Source of the DNA: Lewinella sp. LCG006
GTDB taxonomy: Bacteria; Bacteroidota; Bacteroidia; Chitinophagales; Saprospiraceae
Length of the DNA: 64,000 nucleotides
Reading direction: 5' to 3'
Assembly (NCBI RefSeq): GCF_040784935.1
Contig: NZ_CP160680.1
Location: 3,008,501 to 3,072,500 of the forward strand
How positions within the stretch are numbered: position 1 is the first letter of the stretch; each line of letters starts with the position of its first letter. Positions 1 to 8,400 of the stretch are shown in pieces. Made by a program: the position numbers and the translations under genes. The notes beneath the pieces were generated by a model. That model was given only the letters and a program-made list of their open reading frames with translations. It was not told the DNA's origin and made no database searches.

Positions 1-1139
1 CTGGTAGCGCTGCCTCCTGCTTGGTTGCCAGACGTAACTTGCACGATCGTTTCATTCGTATCATAAAAGTCGCCATCCTGGTTCCAATCTATATAAACCG
101 CATAGTATTGGGTGCCATCAGAACCAAAAGTGACAGCTACCGTAGCAGTAGCTCCTTGTATTAAATCCGGTACGGTTAAAGCACTGTAGTAGGTATAATT
201 ATTATTTGCTGTACCTGTATTAGACAAGCTTCCCAGCACGACACCTGCTATATTGTCCGAAGCACCACCAGTAGCGTGTGTGCCCGTACAATAACAGTTG
301 GCAGGTGCATCCATCGTCACTTGAACGGCATTGGATGGTGTTGTCCCCTCTCCAGAACATGTAACATTACAACGGTAATAGGTATCGGCGGTCTGAGAAG
401 TGCTTAAGGTGGCACTGGTAGCACTACCTATATTTGTCCAGGTACTGTTATCGGGAGAGGATTGCCACTGGTAGCTCACACCTGTACCAGGGGTTGCATT
501 CTGTAATGACAAATTGAACGACACGCCTGAACATACGGCAGTTGCCGAAGCGATGGTGTTGCCAGGAGTTGGTAAGGCGCAAGGAGGTAGAGCCTCATTA
601 ACTACCACATCATCAAAATTCATGTAAAAATCTCCGGCGGTTCTTGCTCCCACAAATCTAACAAATACATTATCGCCAGAGTTAGGAGTAAAGGTATAAG
701 TGCCTGGTCCAGCTGCACAAGTACCTGCAACTACATGATTGCTGCTATTGATCTCTCCTAAGCTATTCCAAGGACCAGCAGAAGAAGTTGCCCATTGAAC
801 GTTGATGCTAAAAGATGTTGCAGGTGTACCAGTTGTATTGGCTGACCAGTTTGCCACTTTGTAGTTAAAAGTCATGGTTGTCAATCCTCCTTGTGATGTT
901 CCAAGGGAAGGAGAAGTGAAAGTCCAGGAAGGAAAACTACCATATAAATTTGCTCGTACACTAGCACTTCCGCTACACACTGTACTTCCTGTGAACCTAG
1001 CACCTGATGCTCCTGATGTTGACCATCCACCTAAGCTAGGTGATGTTGGCTCCCAGCCATAGTTGTACGATACCTGAGCATTAATCTCAAAAAGTAAGCT
1101 CATAAAAAAAAGTGTTGTCAATAGTAAAATTCTCTTCAT
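1..1139 (-). CDS. Secreted GEVED-domain protein, partial (C-terminus beyond window)
   Basis: Reading frame on the minus strand from ATG at 1139-1137, open for about 379 codons to the window edge without a stop. The protein begins with a signal peptide (MKRILLLTTLFFMSLLFEIN, then AQ). A beta-rich region of about 170 residues follows that resembles a carbohydrate-binding/jelly-roll type domain (FTSPSLGTSQGG, YTFTPNSGDNVFVRF). Next is an Ig-like stretch with SYQWQSSPDNSTWTNIGSAT and paired cysteines. The last part seen contains YYAVYIDWNQDGDFYDTNE, which is the hallmark of the GEVED domain of large secreted Bacteroidota proteins. By family it is expected to be a T9SS-exported adhesin or surface enzyme. 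The sorting domain would lie outside the window, so the export route is inferred. Its upstream region holds the long hairpin repeat at 1364-1499. Confidence 0.8.
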   Translation of the reverse strand, partial: MKRILLLTTLFFMSLLFEINAQVSYNYGWEPTSPSLGGWSTSGASGARFTGSTVCSGSASVRANLYGSFPSWTFTSPSLGTSQGGLTTMTFNYKVANWSANTTGTPATSFSINVQWATSSAGPWNSLGEINSSNHVVAGTCAAGPGTYTFTPNSGDNVFVRFVGARTAGDFYMNFDDVVVNEALPPCALPTPGNTIASATAVCSGVSFNLSLQNATPGTGVSYQWQSSPDNSTWTNIGSATSATLSTSQTADTYYRCNVTCSGEGTTPSNAVQVTMDAPANCYCTGTHATGGASDNIAGVVLGSLSNTGTANNNYTYYSALTVPDLIQGATATVAVTFGSDGTQYYAVYIDWNQDGDFYDTNETIVQVTSGNQAGGSAT

Positions 1140-1363
1140 AAAATTGATTTTTCAAAAGAATGAGGTAGTCGATTTTTAGCCCTTACGGTTGTTACCATAA
1201 GGGGTCTTTAAGACCATAAATGCAGTGTTAGAATGTTGTAGCGAGAAAAGTCACCAATACCACGCTCGTTTGTGGGTATGGTTTTTACAATTAGAAACAG
1301 TGGAGATATATAATATAAATCAAAGCCCCAAATTGTGCAAGCAAATGTAGAGATTAATTTGTC

Positions 1364-1499
1364 TAAGTGACGGAACAAAAATAACTGATTCCATTTTTGA
1401 TTCGCTAAAATTTTCTAAGCAAGCAACTAAAAGGAGCTTGCGTGAAAATATTCGCGAATCGCTGAAAAAAATGGAATCAGTTATTACCGTCAAATTACT
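1364..1499. repeat. Long imperfect hairpin, TGACGG-bounded repeat (largest copy)
   Basis: The 495-bp gap between the GEVED gene and the small peptide gene contains one long foldback. The outer arms carry GTGACGGA at 1366-1373 and ACCGTCA at 1486-1492. Next come ATAACTGATTCCATTTTT (1381-1398) and its reverse complement within 1468-1486, and the inner stem pairs ATTTTCtaaGCAAGC with GCTTGCgtGAAAAT (about 1410-1449). Shorter relatives occur at 21164-21211, 57179-57237 and 57365-57391. It looks like a non-autonomous palindromic mobile repeat or a REP-like element. No reading frame of interest lies in it. Confidence 0.7.
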
Positions 1500-1529
1500 A
1501 ATGTATACTTGTTGTATTTTCTTTTTAGC

Positions 1530-1585
1530 AACCTGACTTTTCCCGAAATTAGGTTTGTTTGAACCAGGAAATCGTGGTACTTTCA
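1530..1585 (+). promoter_or_regulatory. Shared promoter box upstream of the GG-leader peptide
   Basis: AACCTGACTTTT (1530-1541), a 10-nt spacer and GGTTTGTTT (1552-1560) recur almost exactly at 3497-3528 in front of the LytTR gene. The TTTG inside the second block (1554-1557) lies 20 nt from TACTTTCA (1578-1585). This spacing fits a Bacteroidetes -33/-7 promoter with a weak -7 element. The start codon of the peptide gene lies 49 nt further on. The promoter reading is an inference; the conserved block is directly visible. Confidence 0.5.
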
Positions 1586-1634
1586 TAAAAGTGAAATAGA
1601 CTTCATTTTACCTCCGTCATTAAACACACTTCTT

Positions 1635-1880
1635 ATGAACCAAAAGCGACACAACACCAACAAAAAGCAACCAAAAGCACTCAGCAATGAGGAGTTGAAG
1701 CAAGTGAAAGGTGGCTACCGCGAAATGCCTGGTACCATTAATAGCTCCTTATCTGTGCGTTGGGATGAAATCATTATTCGGATGCAGGATGGAAAGCAAA
1801 TCAAAGGTTTGTTGGGCAGTAGTCCAAGCAATCCTTCTTCATCTGTAAGTGGTGGTGGGCTACAGGATATTATGCCTTAA
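1635..1880 (+). CDS. Double-glycine leader peptide (bacteriocin/RiPP-like precursor)
   Basis: An 81-residue peptide with a basic start (MNQKRHNTNKKQPKA) and then LSNEELKQVKGGY. This is the conserved leader ending in a Gly-Gly cleavage site that C39-peptidase ABC exporters recognise in Bacteroidota peptide precursors. GG is at residues 27-28. The core after GG is about 53 residues, rich in Ser, Gly and Pro, lacks cysteine, and includes SSPSNPSSSVSGGG. No exporter, lanthionine synthetase or radical SAM enzyme is next to it, so processing would depend on genes elsewhere. The end overlaps the convergent helical-repeat gene by 4 bp. The leader motif is clear. What the mature peptide does (bacteriocin, signal or modified natural product) cannot be read from the sequence. 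Confidence 0.75.
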   Translation: MNQKRHNTNKKQPKALSNEELKQVKGGYREMPGTINSSLSVRWDEIIIRMQDGKQIKGLLGSSPSNPSSSVSGGGLQDIMP

Positions 1881-3400
1881 GTGTGGCTTATTTTTCTTTT
1901 AACCACTTCTGAGAATAGGGTACGAGAAGCTTTGGCCTCCAGCCAGCTTTCAAAATCAAAGAAACGCAGGGTCGCTCGATCCCGGGCGGTGAGTGTTTGT
2001 ACAGCCAGTTTTTCCAGATAATCTTTAAATACCTTTTGTTGTTCGCGGTAAGCAGGCAATTGATTGGCTTGTTTCAAACATTGAATGAGCAGCTGCTCAA
2101 AAGTGTTGTACCTGCCTTTCTTCTGAAGATTGCGTTGTGTGGAGCGCAGTAAGGAAGTAAGCAAAATGGTATTTCCCATTTCAAAATGTACGACGAGATT
2201 CAGCAGTCGGGCAAGATGTTGTAGGTCTTGCTGGTCGACACTGCGCGGTAGATTCAACCACTCGTTGAGGTAGTTGAGGGCTTGACCATAGTCTTCTACG
2301 CCAAAGTAGATGTAAAAGTATTGGAAATAAAAACTGCGATGTTCAAAGAGGGAATTGTCTATTTTTTTGACATCCTGTAAATGACGTTTTAGCACCTTAA
2401 GACCTTCTTCGAAACTACCCGTATTGATACACAAGCCAAAGTAGTTGTTGTAGTACTGGCGATGTATTTTTAGCTGATCATCAATGGTTTGTGGTTTGAC
2501 TTTGCGTAATTTCTCTAAAACACTTCTCATCTCTTCGTAAGCACCCCGGTAGCCACAACTGGCCGCAAAATTGCTCAAAGCCGCAATGTACTGGGTGCTG
2601 TCTTCTTTCAGAATGGCAGGCGAACTTTCCATCAGTTCAATCAATGCTTTGCATGAGTTGTAAAACGCTTCGGTTTCCCGGAACTGGTAGTGGAGAATGG
2701 AATGAATGCGATAGAATAGAATTTTTGCCCGGAAGGAGAGGCACTGATTTTCTGCGGCCAACAGCGGATGTTGGGCCAAGGTTTCTACTTCCTGCTTGCC
2801 GGTCTGGGAGCGTACCGTATTCTTTTGTACCATCAGGTACAGGCGATAGAACAAGCCCTGGTAAATTTTGATATTGGCCATCTTGGCCAAACAACTTTCC
2901 TCTTCCTGCTGAAGCGTTGTAAGGTTGGTATTGAGAAAGTCGACGTCTCCGCCAGCGTACGCCAGTTGCTTTTCCCAGTCCAATACTTCCAATATCACGC
3001 TGAAGCGTTCGTATTTTAAAGCGATTTTTTTGGCGCGTTTTAATAAGTATTTACAATCATCAAACAACCACCGTCGGTGCAGCGAACGCACGCCCATGAG
3101 CAAGTGCTTGAGCTGGTAGTCGATCGAAGTTTGTTCGTCGTACTGCTGTAGGCTTTTCAGGAGCAAGTCATAGAGGTAGGCCTTTAATTCTGAATATTTA
3201 CGGCTTTGTACAGGAGCTTTGCCATAAACTTCCTGCTGTAGAAGTTCGTCATCAAATACTTCCTGGGCTTCAATGGCATGGAACAGCAACCAGTATTTGC
3301 TGCCACTATCAGCGCGATTGACCACTTTGAAGTAGCGCTTTTCAGGGCCAGACAACGATTTGATCAACGCAAACAAGCGTTTGGAGGGTGTTTTTGACAT
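1877..3400 (-). CDS. Conserved helical-repeat (TPR-like) cytosolic protein, function unknown
   Basis: 507 residues with no signal peptide. The N-terminus (MSKTPSKRLFALIKSLSGPEKRYFK) is basic, and the rest is almost wholly alpha-helical, rich in Leu, Tyr, Gln and Lys, with recurring 30-40 residue helix pairs such as LDWEKQLAYAGGDVDFLNTN and YYNNYFGLCINTGSFEEGLK. The pattern suggests TPR-like or solenoid repeats and a scaffold role. I recognise the type as a lineage-typical Bacteroidota protein but know no function. It is convergent with the GG-leader peptide (4-bp overlap) and divergent from the LytTR gene, sharing the 3401-3575 intergenic region with it. That may link them in regulation, but this is a guess. 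Confidence 0.75.
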   Translation of the reverse strand: MSKTPSKRLFALIKSLSGPEKRYFKVVNRADSGSKYWLLFHAIEAQEVFDDELLQQEVYGKAPVQSRKYSELKAYLYDLLLKSLQQYDEQTSIDYQLKHLLMGVRSLHRRWLFDDCKYLLKRAKKIALKYERFSVILEVLDWEKQLAYAGGDVDFLNTNLTTLQQEEESCLAKMANIKIYQGLFYRLYLMVQKNTVRSQTGKQEVETLAQHPLLAAENQCLSFRAKILFYRIHSILHYQFRETEAFYNSCKALIELMESSPAILKEDSTQYIAALSNFAASCGYRGAYEEMRSVLEKLRKVKPQTIDDQLKIHRQYYNNYFGLCINTGSFEEGLKVLKRHLQDVKKIDNSLFEHRSFYFQYFYIYFGVEDYGQALNYLNEWLNLPRSVDQQDLQHLARLLNLVVHFEMGNTILLTSLLRSTQRNLQKKGRYNTFEQLLIQCLKQANQLPAYREQQKVFKDYLEKLAVQTLTARDRATLRFFDFESWLEAKASRTLFSEVVKRKISHT

Positions 3401-3496
3401 TTTTTGGAAGTCGGTTGAAAGCAGATCACATGGCCATCAATTTAAGGAATATTGAAGTAAGAACCCAGACAAATCCGTATTTCTTTAAAAAATAGA

Positions 3497-3553
3497 AACC
3501 TGACTTTTGGCTTGATTTCGGTTTGTTTCGTCTTGGCAATTGGCCTAATATGC
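3497..3553 (+). promoter_or_regulatory. Shared promoter box upstream of the LytTR gene
   Basis: Second copy of the box described at 1530: AACCTGACTTTT (3497-3508), an 11-nt spacer and GGTTTGTTT (3520-3528). The TTTG at 3522-3525 lies 20 nt from TAATATGC (3546-3553), the same distance as in the first copy. A product controlled by the LytTR protein itself would be one simple explanation, but no canonical LytTR direct repeat is obvious. Confidence 0.5.
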
Positions 3554-3575
3554 AGGAGAATTAATTACTACTATT

Positions 3576-3980
3576 ATGACTGCTATCTCCGGACAACAAC
3601 CCACCTTAACCAAGGCATCACGTGTGCTGGTGCCAACCATGAATAACCCCAAAATAGCCCTCCCTATTACGGATGGGCTTCGGTTTGAACCCATCAAAAA
3701 TATCTGTTACCTCGAAGCTGCCGGCAATTACACCTTCCTTCATTTTAAAGATGGAGAACGTCTTCTTGTCTGTCGGACACTTCAGGATATGCAGGATCGC
3801 CTCGCTGCTCCCTATCAGTTTTTGAGAATACACCGTTCTTACCTTATCAATATTGATTACCTGGATCGCTATGTACGGGGCAAAGGCGGCTACGTCATTC
3901 TGGAGGGTGGCGCCAGCCTGGCCGTTTCTTCCACTCGGCGCCAGGATTTTCTCACCCGGCTAGAGCGGTATTTTAGGTAG
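3576..3980 (+). CDS. Stand-alone LytTR DNA-binding regulator
   Basis: 134 residues. The C-terminal part (about 36-134) is a LytTR domain: ICYLEAAGNYTFLHFKDG, LLVCRTLQDMQDRL, FLRIHRSYLINIDYLDRY and GASLAVSSTRRQDFLTRLERYF follow the family pattern in order, including the H-R-S-Y/L-I-N core. There is no receiver domain. The first 35 residues are a short extension, so the protein is a single-domain LytTR factor of the kind common in Bacteroidota. A later in-frame ATG (codon 22) could also start it. It lies divergent from the helical-repeat gene and carries the shared upstream box. It is expected to bind promoter DNA; what signals to it is not visible. Confidence 0.85.
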   Translation: MTAISGQQPTLTKASRVLVPTMNNPKIALPITDGLRFEPIKNICYLEAAGNYTFLHFKDGERLLVCRTLQDMQDRLAAPYQFLRIHRSYLINIDYLDRYVRGKGGYVILEGGASLAVSSTRRQDFLTRLERYFR

Positions 3981-4080
3981 AGAGAAATCTCACAGTACTA
4001 AGTATAGGGTTAGGGATTACCTTCGGTGATCGTCGTTCCTACTCAGAGTTTTATAACCCTAAATTCGACATTATACCAAG

Positions 4081-4126
4081 TACCCTCTACCTCAAGGGGT
4101 GATGCAATCGCCCAGCATCTCTCTAC
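4081..4126. repeat. Short dispersed repeat, copy 1
   Basis: TACCCTCTACCTCAAGGGG followed by a GC-rich centre and GCATCTCTCTAC. A diverged copy is at 13488-13532 in front of the OM barrel gene. Both are intergenic and upstream of a plus-strand gene. Function unknown. Confidence 0.4.
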
Positions 4127-4171
4127 GACTTTTGCCATACAGGAACACGAGAATTACCGATCCAAAACCCC

Positions 4172-4179
4172 TATCTTCG
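4172..4179 (+). promoter_or_regulatory. Possible -7 element TATCTTCG, near-leaderless start
   Basis: TATCTTCG differs from TAnnTTTG at one position and ends only 4 nt before the ATG at 4184. If it is used, transcription would begin at or next to the start codon, giving a leaderless mRNA. Confidence 0.35.
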
Positions 4180-4183
4180 CGGC

Positions 4184-5302
4184 ATGCGTATTGCTGTAAA
4201 TACTCGCTTGCTATTGACTGGTCGCCTGGAGGGCATTGGGCGTTTCACGCATGAAGTCGCCCGACGCCTCGTTGAGCGGCATCCGCAACATGAATTTCTC
4301 TTCCTTTTTGATCGCCCGTACGGTGATGAATTCGTCTATGCAGATAATGTGAAGCCGATTGTGTTACCTCCGCCTGCCCGGCGAGGGTGGCTGTGGTACC
4401 TGTGGTTTGAATGGACCATTCCCGCGGCACTGAAATGGTATAAGGCAGACGCTTTTTTGAGTATGGATGGTTATTGTTCACTGCGCAGTAAGGTGCCGAC
4501 AGTAATGGTAAGCCACGATATTGCGCATGTTCATTACCCGGATCAGGTTCCTGCTTGGGCCCTTCGTTATTACGACAAATATGTTCCTCGTTATTTAAGC
4601 CGTGCTGAAAAAGTAGTGACCGTTTCTGAGTTTTGCCGCCAGGATATTCATCAACATTACCAAATACCGCTGGAAAAAATAGCTGTTGCCTGCAATGCAC
4701 CCTCTCCAACTTTTCAGCCACTGCTGGCCTCGGAAAAGGAAAAGGTAAAAGAGACATACGCAGAGGGAGAAGATTATTTTTTTTACCTGGGTGCGCTCCA
4801 TCCTAGAAAAAATATAGTACGGCTATTGGAAGCCTTCGCTTTGTTTAAACAACAAACATCGTCACCACTAAAATTACTTATTGCAGGCCGGTTCGCTTGG
4901 CAAACGAGTGAGATTAAAGCTGCCTACGAAAACTCTCCGGTAAAAAAAGATATTCAGTTTCTGGGCTACGTCAGCGATGAAGAACTCCCACGCCTGGTGG
5001 CCAGCGCGCTCGCCCTCACTTACATTTCCCTCTTCGAAGGTTTTGGCGTACCACTATTAGAGGCGATGCAAGCCCAGGTGCCGGTGCTGACTTCATCGGT
5101 TTCTTCCCTGCCAGAGGTTGCCGGAGATGCTGCCCTGTTGGTGGATCCCACTGATGTTTCTGCCATGGCAGAGGGGATGAAGCGTTTGTACGAAAGCGAA
5201 GATTTGCGCAATACTTTGATTGAAAAAGGCCAGCAGAGGGTGCAATTGTATAGCTGGGACAGGGCGGTGGTGGTGATAGAATCCGCGCTTCGCTTGCGTT
5301 AG
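4184..5302 (+). CDS. Glycosyltransferase family 4 (GT-B, family 1-like)
   Basis: 372 residues with the two-domain GT-B layout. The N-terminal acceptor domain contains MRIAVNTRLLLTGRLEGIGR and the glycine-rich loop typical of GT4. The C-terminal donor domain contains YFFYLGALHPRKNIVRLLEA, LLIAGRFAW, FLGYVSDEELPRL, and the E-x7-E motif region SLFEGFGVPLLEAMQAQVPV followed by SSLPEVAGDAALLVDP. This family transfers sugars from nucleotide-sugar donors to polysaccharide, glycan or lipid acceptors at the cytoplasmic face. The exact donor cannot be told. It stands alone between the LytTR gene and the TANFOR block and is followed by a clear terminator, so it is probably monocistronic. Confidence 0.88.
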   Translation: MRIAVNTRLLLTGRLEGIGRFTHEVARRLVERHPQHEFLFLFDRPYGDEFVYADNVKPIVLPPPARRGWLWYLWFEWTIPAALKWYKADAFLSMDGYCSLRSKVPTVMVSHDIAHVHYPDQVPAWALRYYDKYVPRYLSRAEKVVTVSEFCRQDIHQHYQIPLEKIAVACNAPSPTFQPLLASEKEKVKETYAEGEDYFFYLGALHPRKNIVRLLEAFALFKQQTSSPLKLLIAGRFAWQTSEIKAAYENSPVKKDIQFLGYVSDEELPRLVASALALTYISLFEGFGVPLLEAMQAQVPVLTSSVSSLPEVAGDAALLVDPTDVSAMAEGMKRLYESEDLRNTLIEKGQQRVQLYSWDRAVVVIESALRLR

Positions 5303-5340
5303 TGTTAGCTTCGCTCACGGTTGTGCTCACGGTGTTCGCG

Positions 5341-5374
5341 GGAGTGTTCTTCCGATAAATCGGAGGAACACCCC
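5341..5374 (+). terminator. Rho-independent-type hairpin after the glycosyltransferase gene
   Basis: GGAGTGTTCTTCCGAT (5341-5356) pairs with ATCGGAGGAACACCCC (5359-5374) across a 2-nt AA gap, with two G-U pairs. It is followed by AAATCATTTTTACC and a run of T residues. It separates the GT gene from the giant secreted protein gene. Confidence 0.75.
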
Positions 5375-5485
5375 CAAATCATTTTTACCTTTTTTTACAC
5401 TTTTTACCTTTTTGATAAACCTTTAGCTGCCTAAGGGCGGGCAAATTTGTGGTGTTTTTCAACCTGAACATAAATACAAAGCACC

Positions 5486-8400
5486 ATGCCCTTACGCATT
5501 TCTTCCCTGTTTTTTGGGCTTTTTCTCTTTTTAGCGATTCGTAGTTTTGGCCAGTCGGTCAATGTGAGCCTTACCATTAGTCCTCCGTATCCTGTTTACC
5601 TTGAGGACTTGTTGGAGTTTCGGAGCCAGACGCTGGTTACGCTTACCAATACCTCGGCGACTACTGTACAAGTTAAGCTACTTACAAGCATCGAAGAAGC
5701 TGGTGGACAAATCAGCTTAGAGGTCAAAAACAGCTACTTACCAGCCAGCCCTATTACGCTGATGCCTTTTCAGACTTTAAGTCTAAACGGGGCACAACTC
5801 CGTAATTTCAATCAGGGTATCAATGAAAATGATGTCCAGTACCGGGGTTTTGATCGGGAGCAGCTCATCCAAAGTGGTGCTCTTCCCGAAGGCGTTTATA
5901 CTATTTGCTTACGCGCAATGACTTATGAGGTAAACGGCGCACCCTTATCTAATGAATTCCAGGGATGTACCAACCTGTTTATTACCCATTATGATCCTCC
6001 GATCCTCCTTCAACCCCAAAACGAAGCAACCGTCAGTCCGCTGCAACCTCAGTTTTTGATCTTCAACTGGACGCCGAGCGGCCTACCACAGTATACACGT
6101 TACCGCCTGGAACTGGTAGACCTGACGATGACAAATATTACGAACCCTAATGATGTCTTTGCCTATGCGGGCATCGGTGTTTATTTTCAAAGAGACAATC
6201 TGCTCTCCCCTAACCTGGTCTACGATGCGGGGATGCCGCCACTTATTGATGGGCGAAGCTACGCCGTGAGGGTCACTGCTTACGATCCTTCCCAGACGAT
6301 TCAGTATCGCAATGAAGGCCATAGTCCCGTTACTGTTTTCCATTATAAGACAGAGGATGGTGGCCTTGATAATAACGTACCCGCTGATGACGACCCGGAA
6401 ATCGTTAATCAACAACCAGATCCCAATCAAAATTACCAGGCACCCTGCTCCCCGGTGGATTGTAGCCCGGTACTCCCCATTGGCCCGGCCGTCAGTGGCG
6501 GTTTTGGCGTAGGTTCTACGCTTAGTCTTGGTTACTTTAATATGGAACTGACGGAAGTAGCCTGGGGAGGAAACGAGATTACCGGCAAGGGAAAAATCGA
6601 AATCCCGATGTTCAATACCTGGGTCAATGTCGAGTTCAACAACCTCCAGGTCAATGCACAGGGGCAGGTGATCAATGGTCAGGCCTTTGCCATCACCGAT
6701 CCGGGGGTAACGATTACGGAAGCGATGCGTACTACCAGCGGTCAGCTCGCGGGCATCACCGAAACGCAGGTAGAGCAAGTCAAGAATTACGTAGAGCAAG
6801 GTCAGCGTTACACCGAATTGTTGAACCCCGACGGCGCAACCAACCTTCCTTTTGCGCTCAAAACCAATGTGCAAGATCTGACTCAGTTGCTGAATATTAC
6901 AGGTATGAGTTTTGGCCCTGAGGGGGCTTTGCTCAACGCATTTCTACCCATAGAAATACCCGAAGCGATCAACGAGATTTTAGCTTTTGGGAGCAAAGGG
7001 ATTTGTTTTCACCCAACGGGGCTTTCCGCAGAAGGTTTGCAAGAGTTGTCCTTACTCGGTACAGAAGTGGTACTTCCATTTGGACCCAATATTGATTTGG
7101 TTGTAAAACCAGGGCAAGGCGAACAAACCACCCGCGTGAAGTGGGACTGCCAAGGATATGAATCTCTTCAGGTAGCCGGAGCATTTGTTTTTAAAGGCAA
7201 TATGCTTACCCCTGTGGAAGGCAATGAACCCCTAGCGGCCGACTTCTTCTTCCTGGCGAGTATCTGGGCCGATTTTATTGGTGAACTCAATATGCCTGCT
7301 TTCCAGGTGAAAGGCCTGGAAGGTTTAGAGGTTGCGGAAGGCCAAGTGATGGTGGATTACTCTGACATTCGTGCAATCGACGGTATCCAATACCCCGCGG
7401 GCTATCAGGGTAACCAAGGTGCAATTTGGAAAGGGTTTTACTTTCCGCAATTACAGCTTCAGCTTCCGACCTACTTACGTAAAAAGAACAATGACCGGAT
7501 AACGATCGCTGCCGAGCATCTGATCATTGATAAAATGGGCTTCAGTGGCGAGGTATCGGCTGCACCTTTGCTCGTACTCGATCAAGGCAGCCTCGGCGGC
7601 TGGCAATTTTCGATTGATCAATTCCAAGTGACGCTCGTCAATAACAGCCTTCAGGAAGGAGGCTTTGCTGGGGAAATACGCCTGCCCATTAGCGATGCAG
7701 GAATTGGCTATAACTGTTCACTAAGTCAGACCGACCAGGAGGTAGGCATGGACTTTATGATCAACACCCTCGATGATATTTCCGTCGATATGTGGGCGGC
7801 TAACCTGACCTTATTGCCTGGCTCCACCTTGTCTGTAACGGTCGAAAACGAAGAAATTATCACTGCTGCGGACCTTAGTGGTTCGCTTACCCTGGCGGGA
7901 GGTTTGCCTGACCAGGAGGGCATGACCCTCGATTTTCCAGACATGGCCTTTGAGCATCTCGTTGTCCGAAACAAAGCACCTTACCTCAGCTGTGAGCTGT
8001 TCAGTTTGGCCAGCCCCCAAAAGTCACTGAATGGTTTTGAGGTAAGTATAAATCCCGAAAACGAAGGAGAAGGAGTTGCGCTGGTCATCGACGACAGTAA
8101 GGCTACCTTGCAATTGGGCTTTAGTGTCAAACTCCACAATGCGACCAAATCCATTGAAGGGCTCACGCAACTGAGCGTAGCGGGCTCGCTGGTAGAAGAA
8201 GGCAATCTCCAGAGCTGGAAATACGATGGTAGTCAACTGGACAAAATCGTCGTAGATGCCGATCTCGGCTACATGGATATGCATGGAGAGGTCAACTTCT
8301 ACAATGGCAATGACCCTACTTTCGGGCGAGGCTTTCGTGGTGATTTTTCGGCCACCGTTCAGCCCAGTATCAGTATTGAAACCTTCACGGTACAGTTTGG

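Noticed and set aside
6083-6874. 263-codon minus-strand frame inside the giant secreted protein gene
   Set aside because: Shadow of the real plus-strand frame, which has a signal peptide and runs unbroken for 1955 codons.
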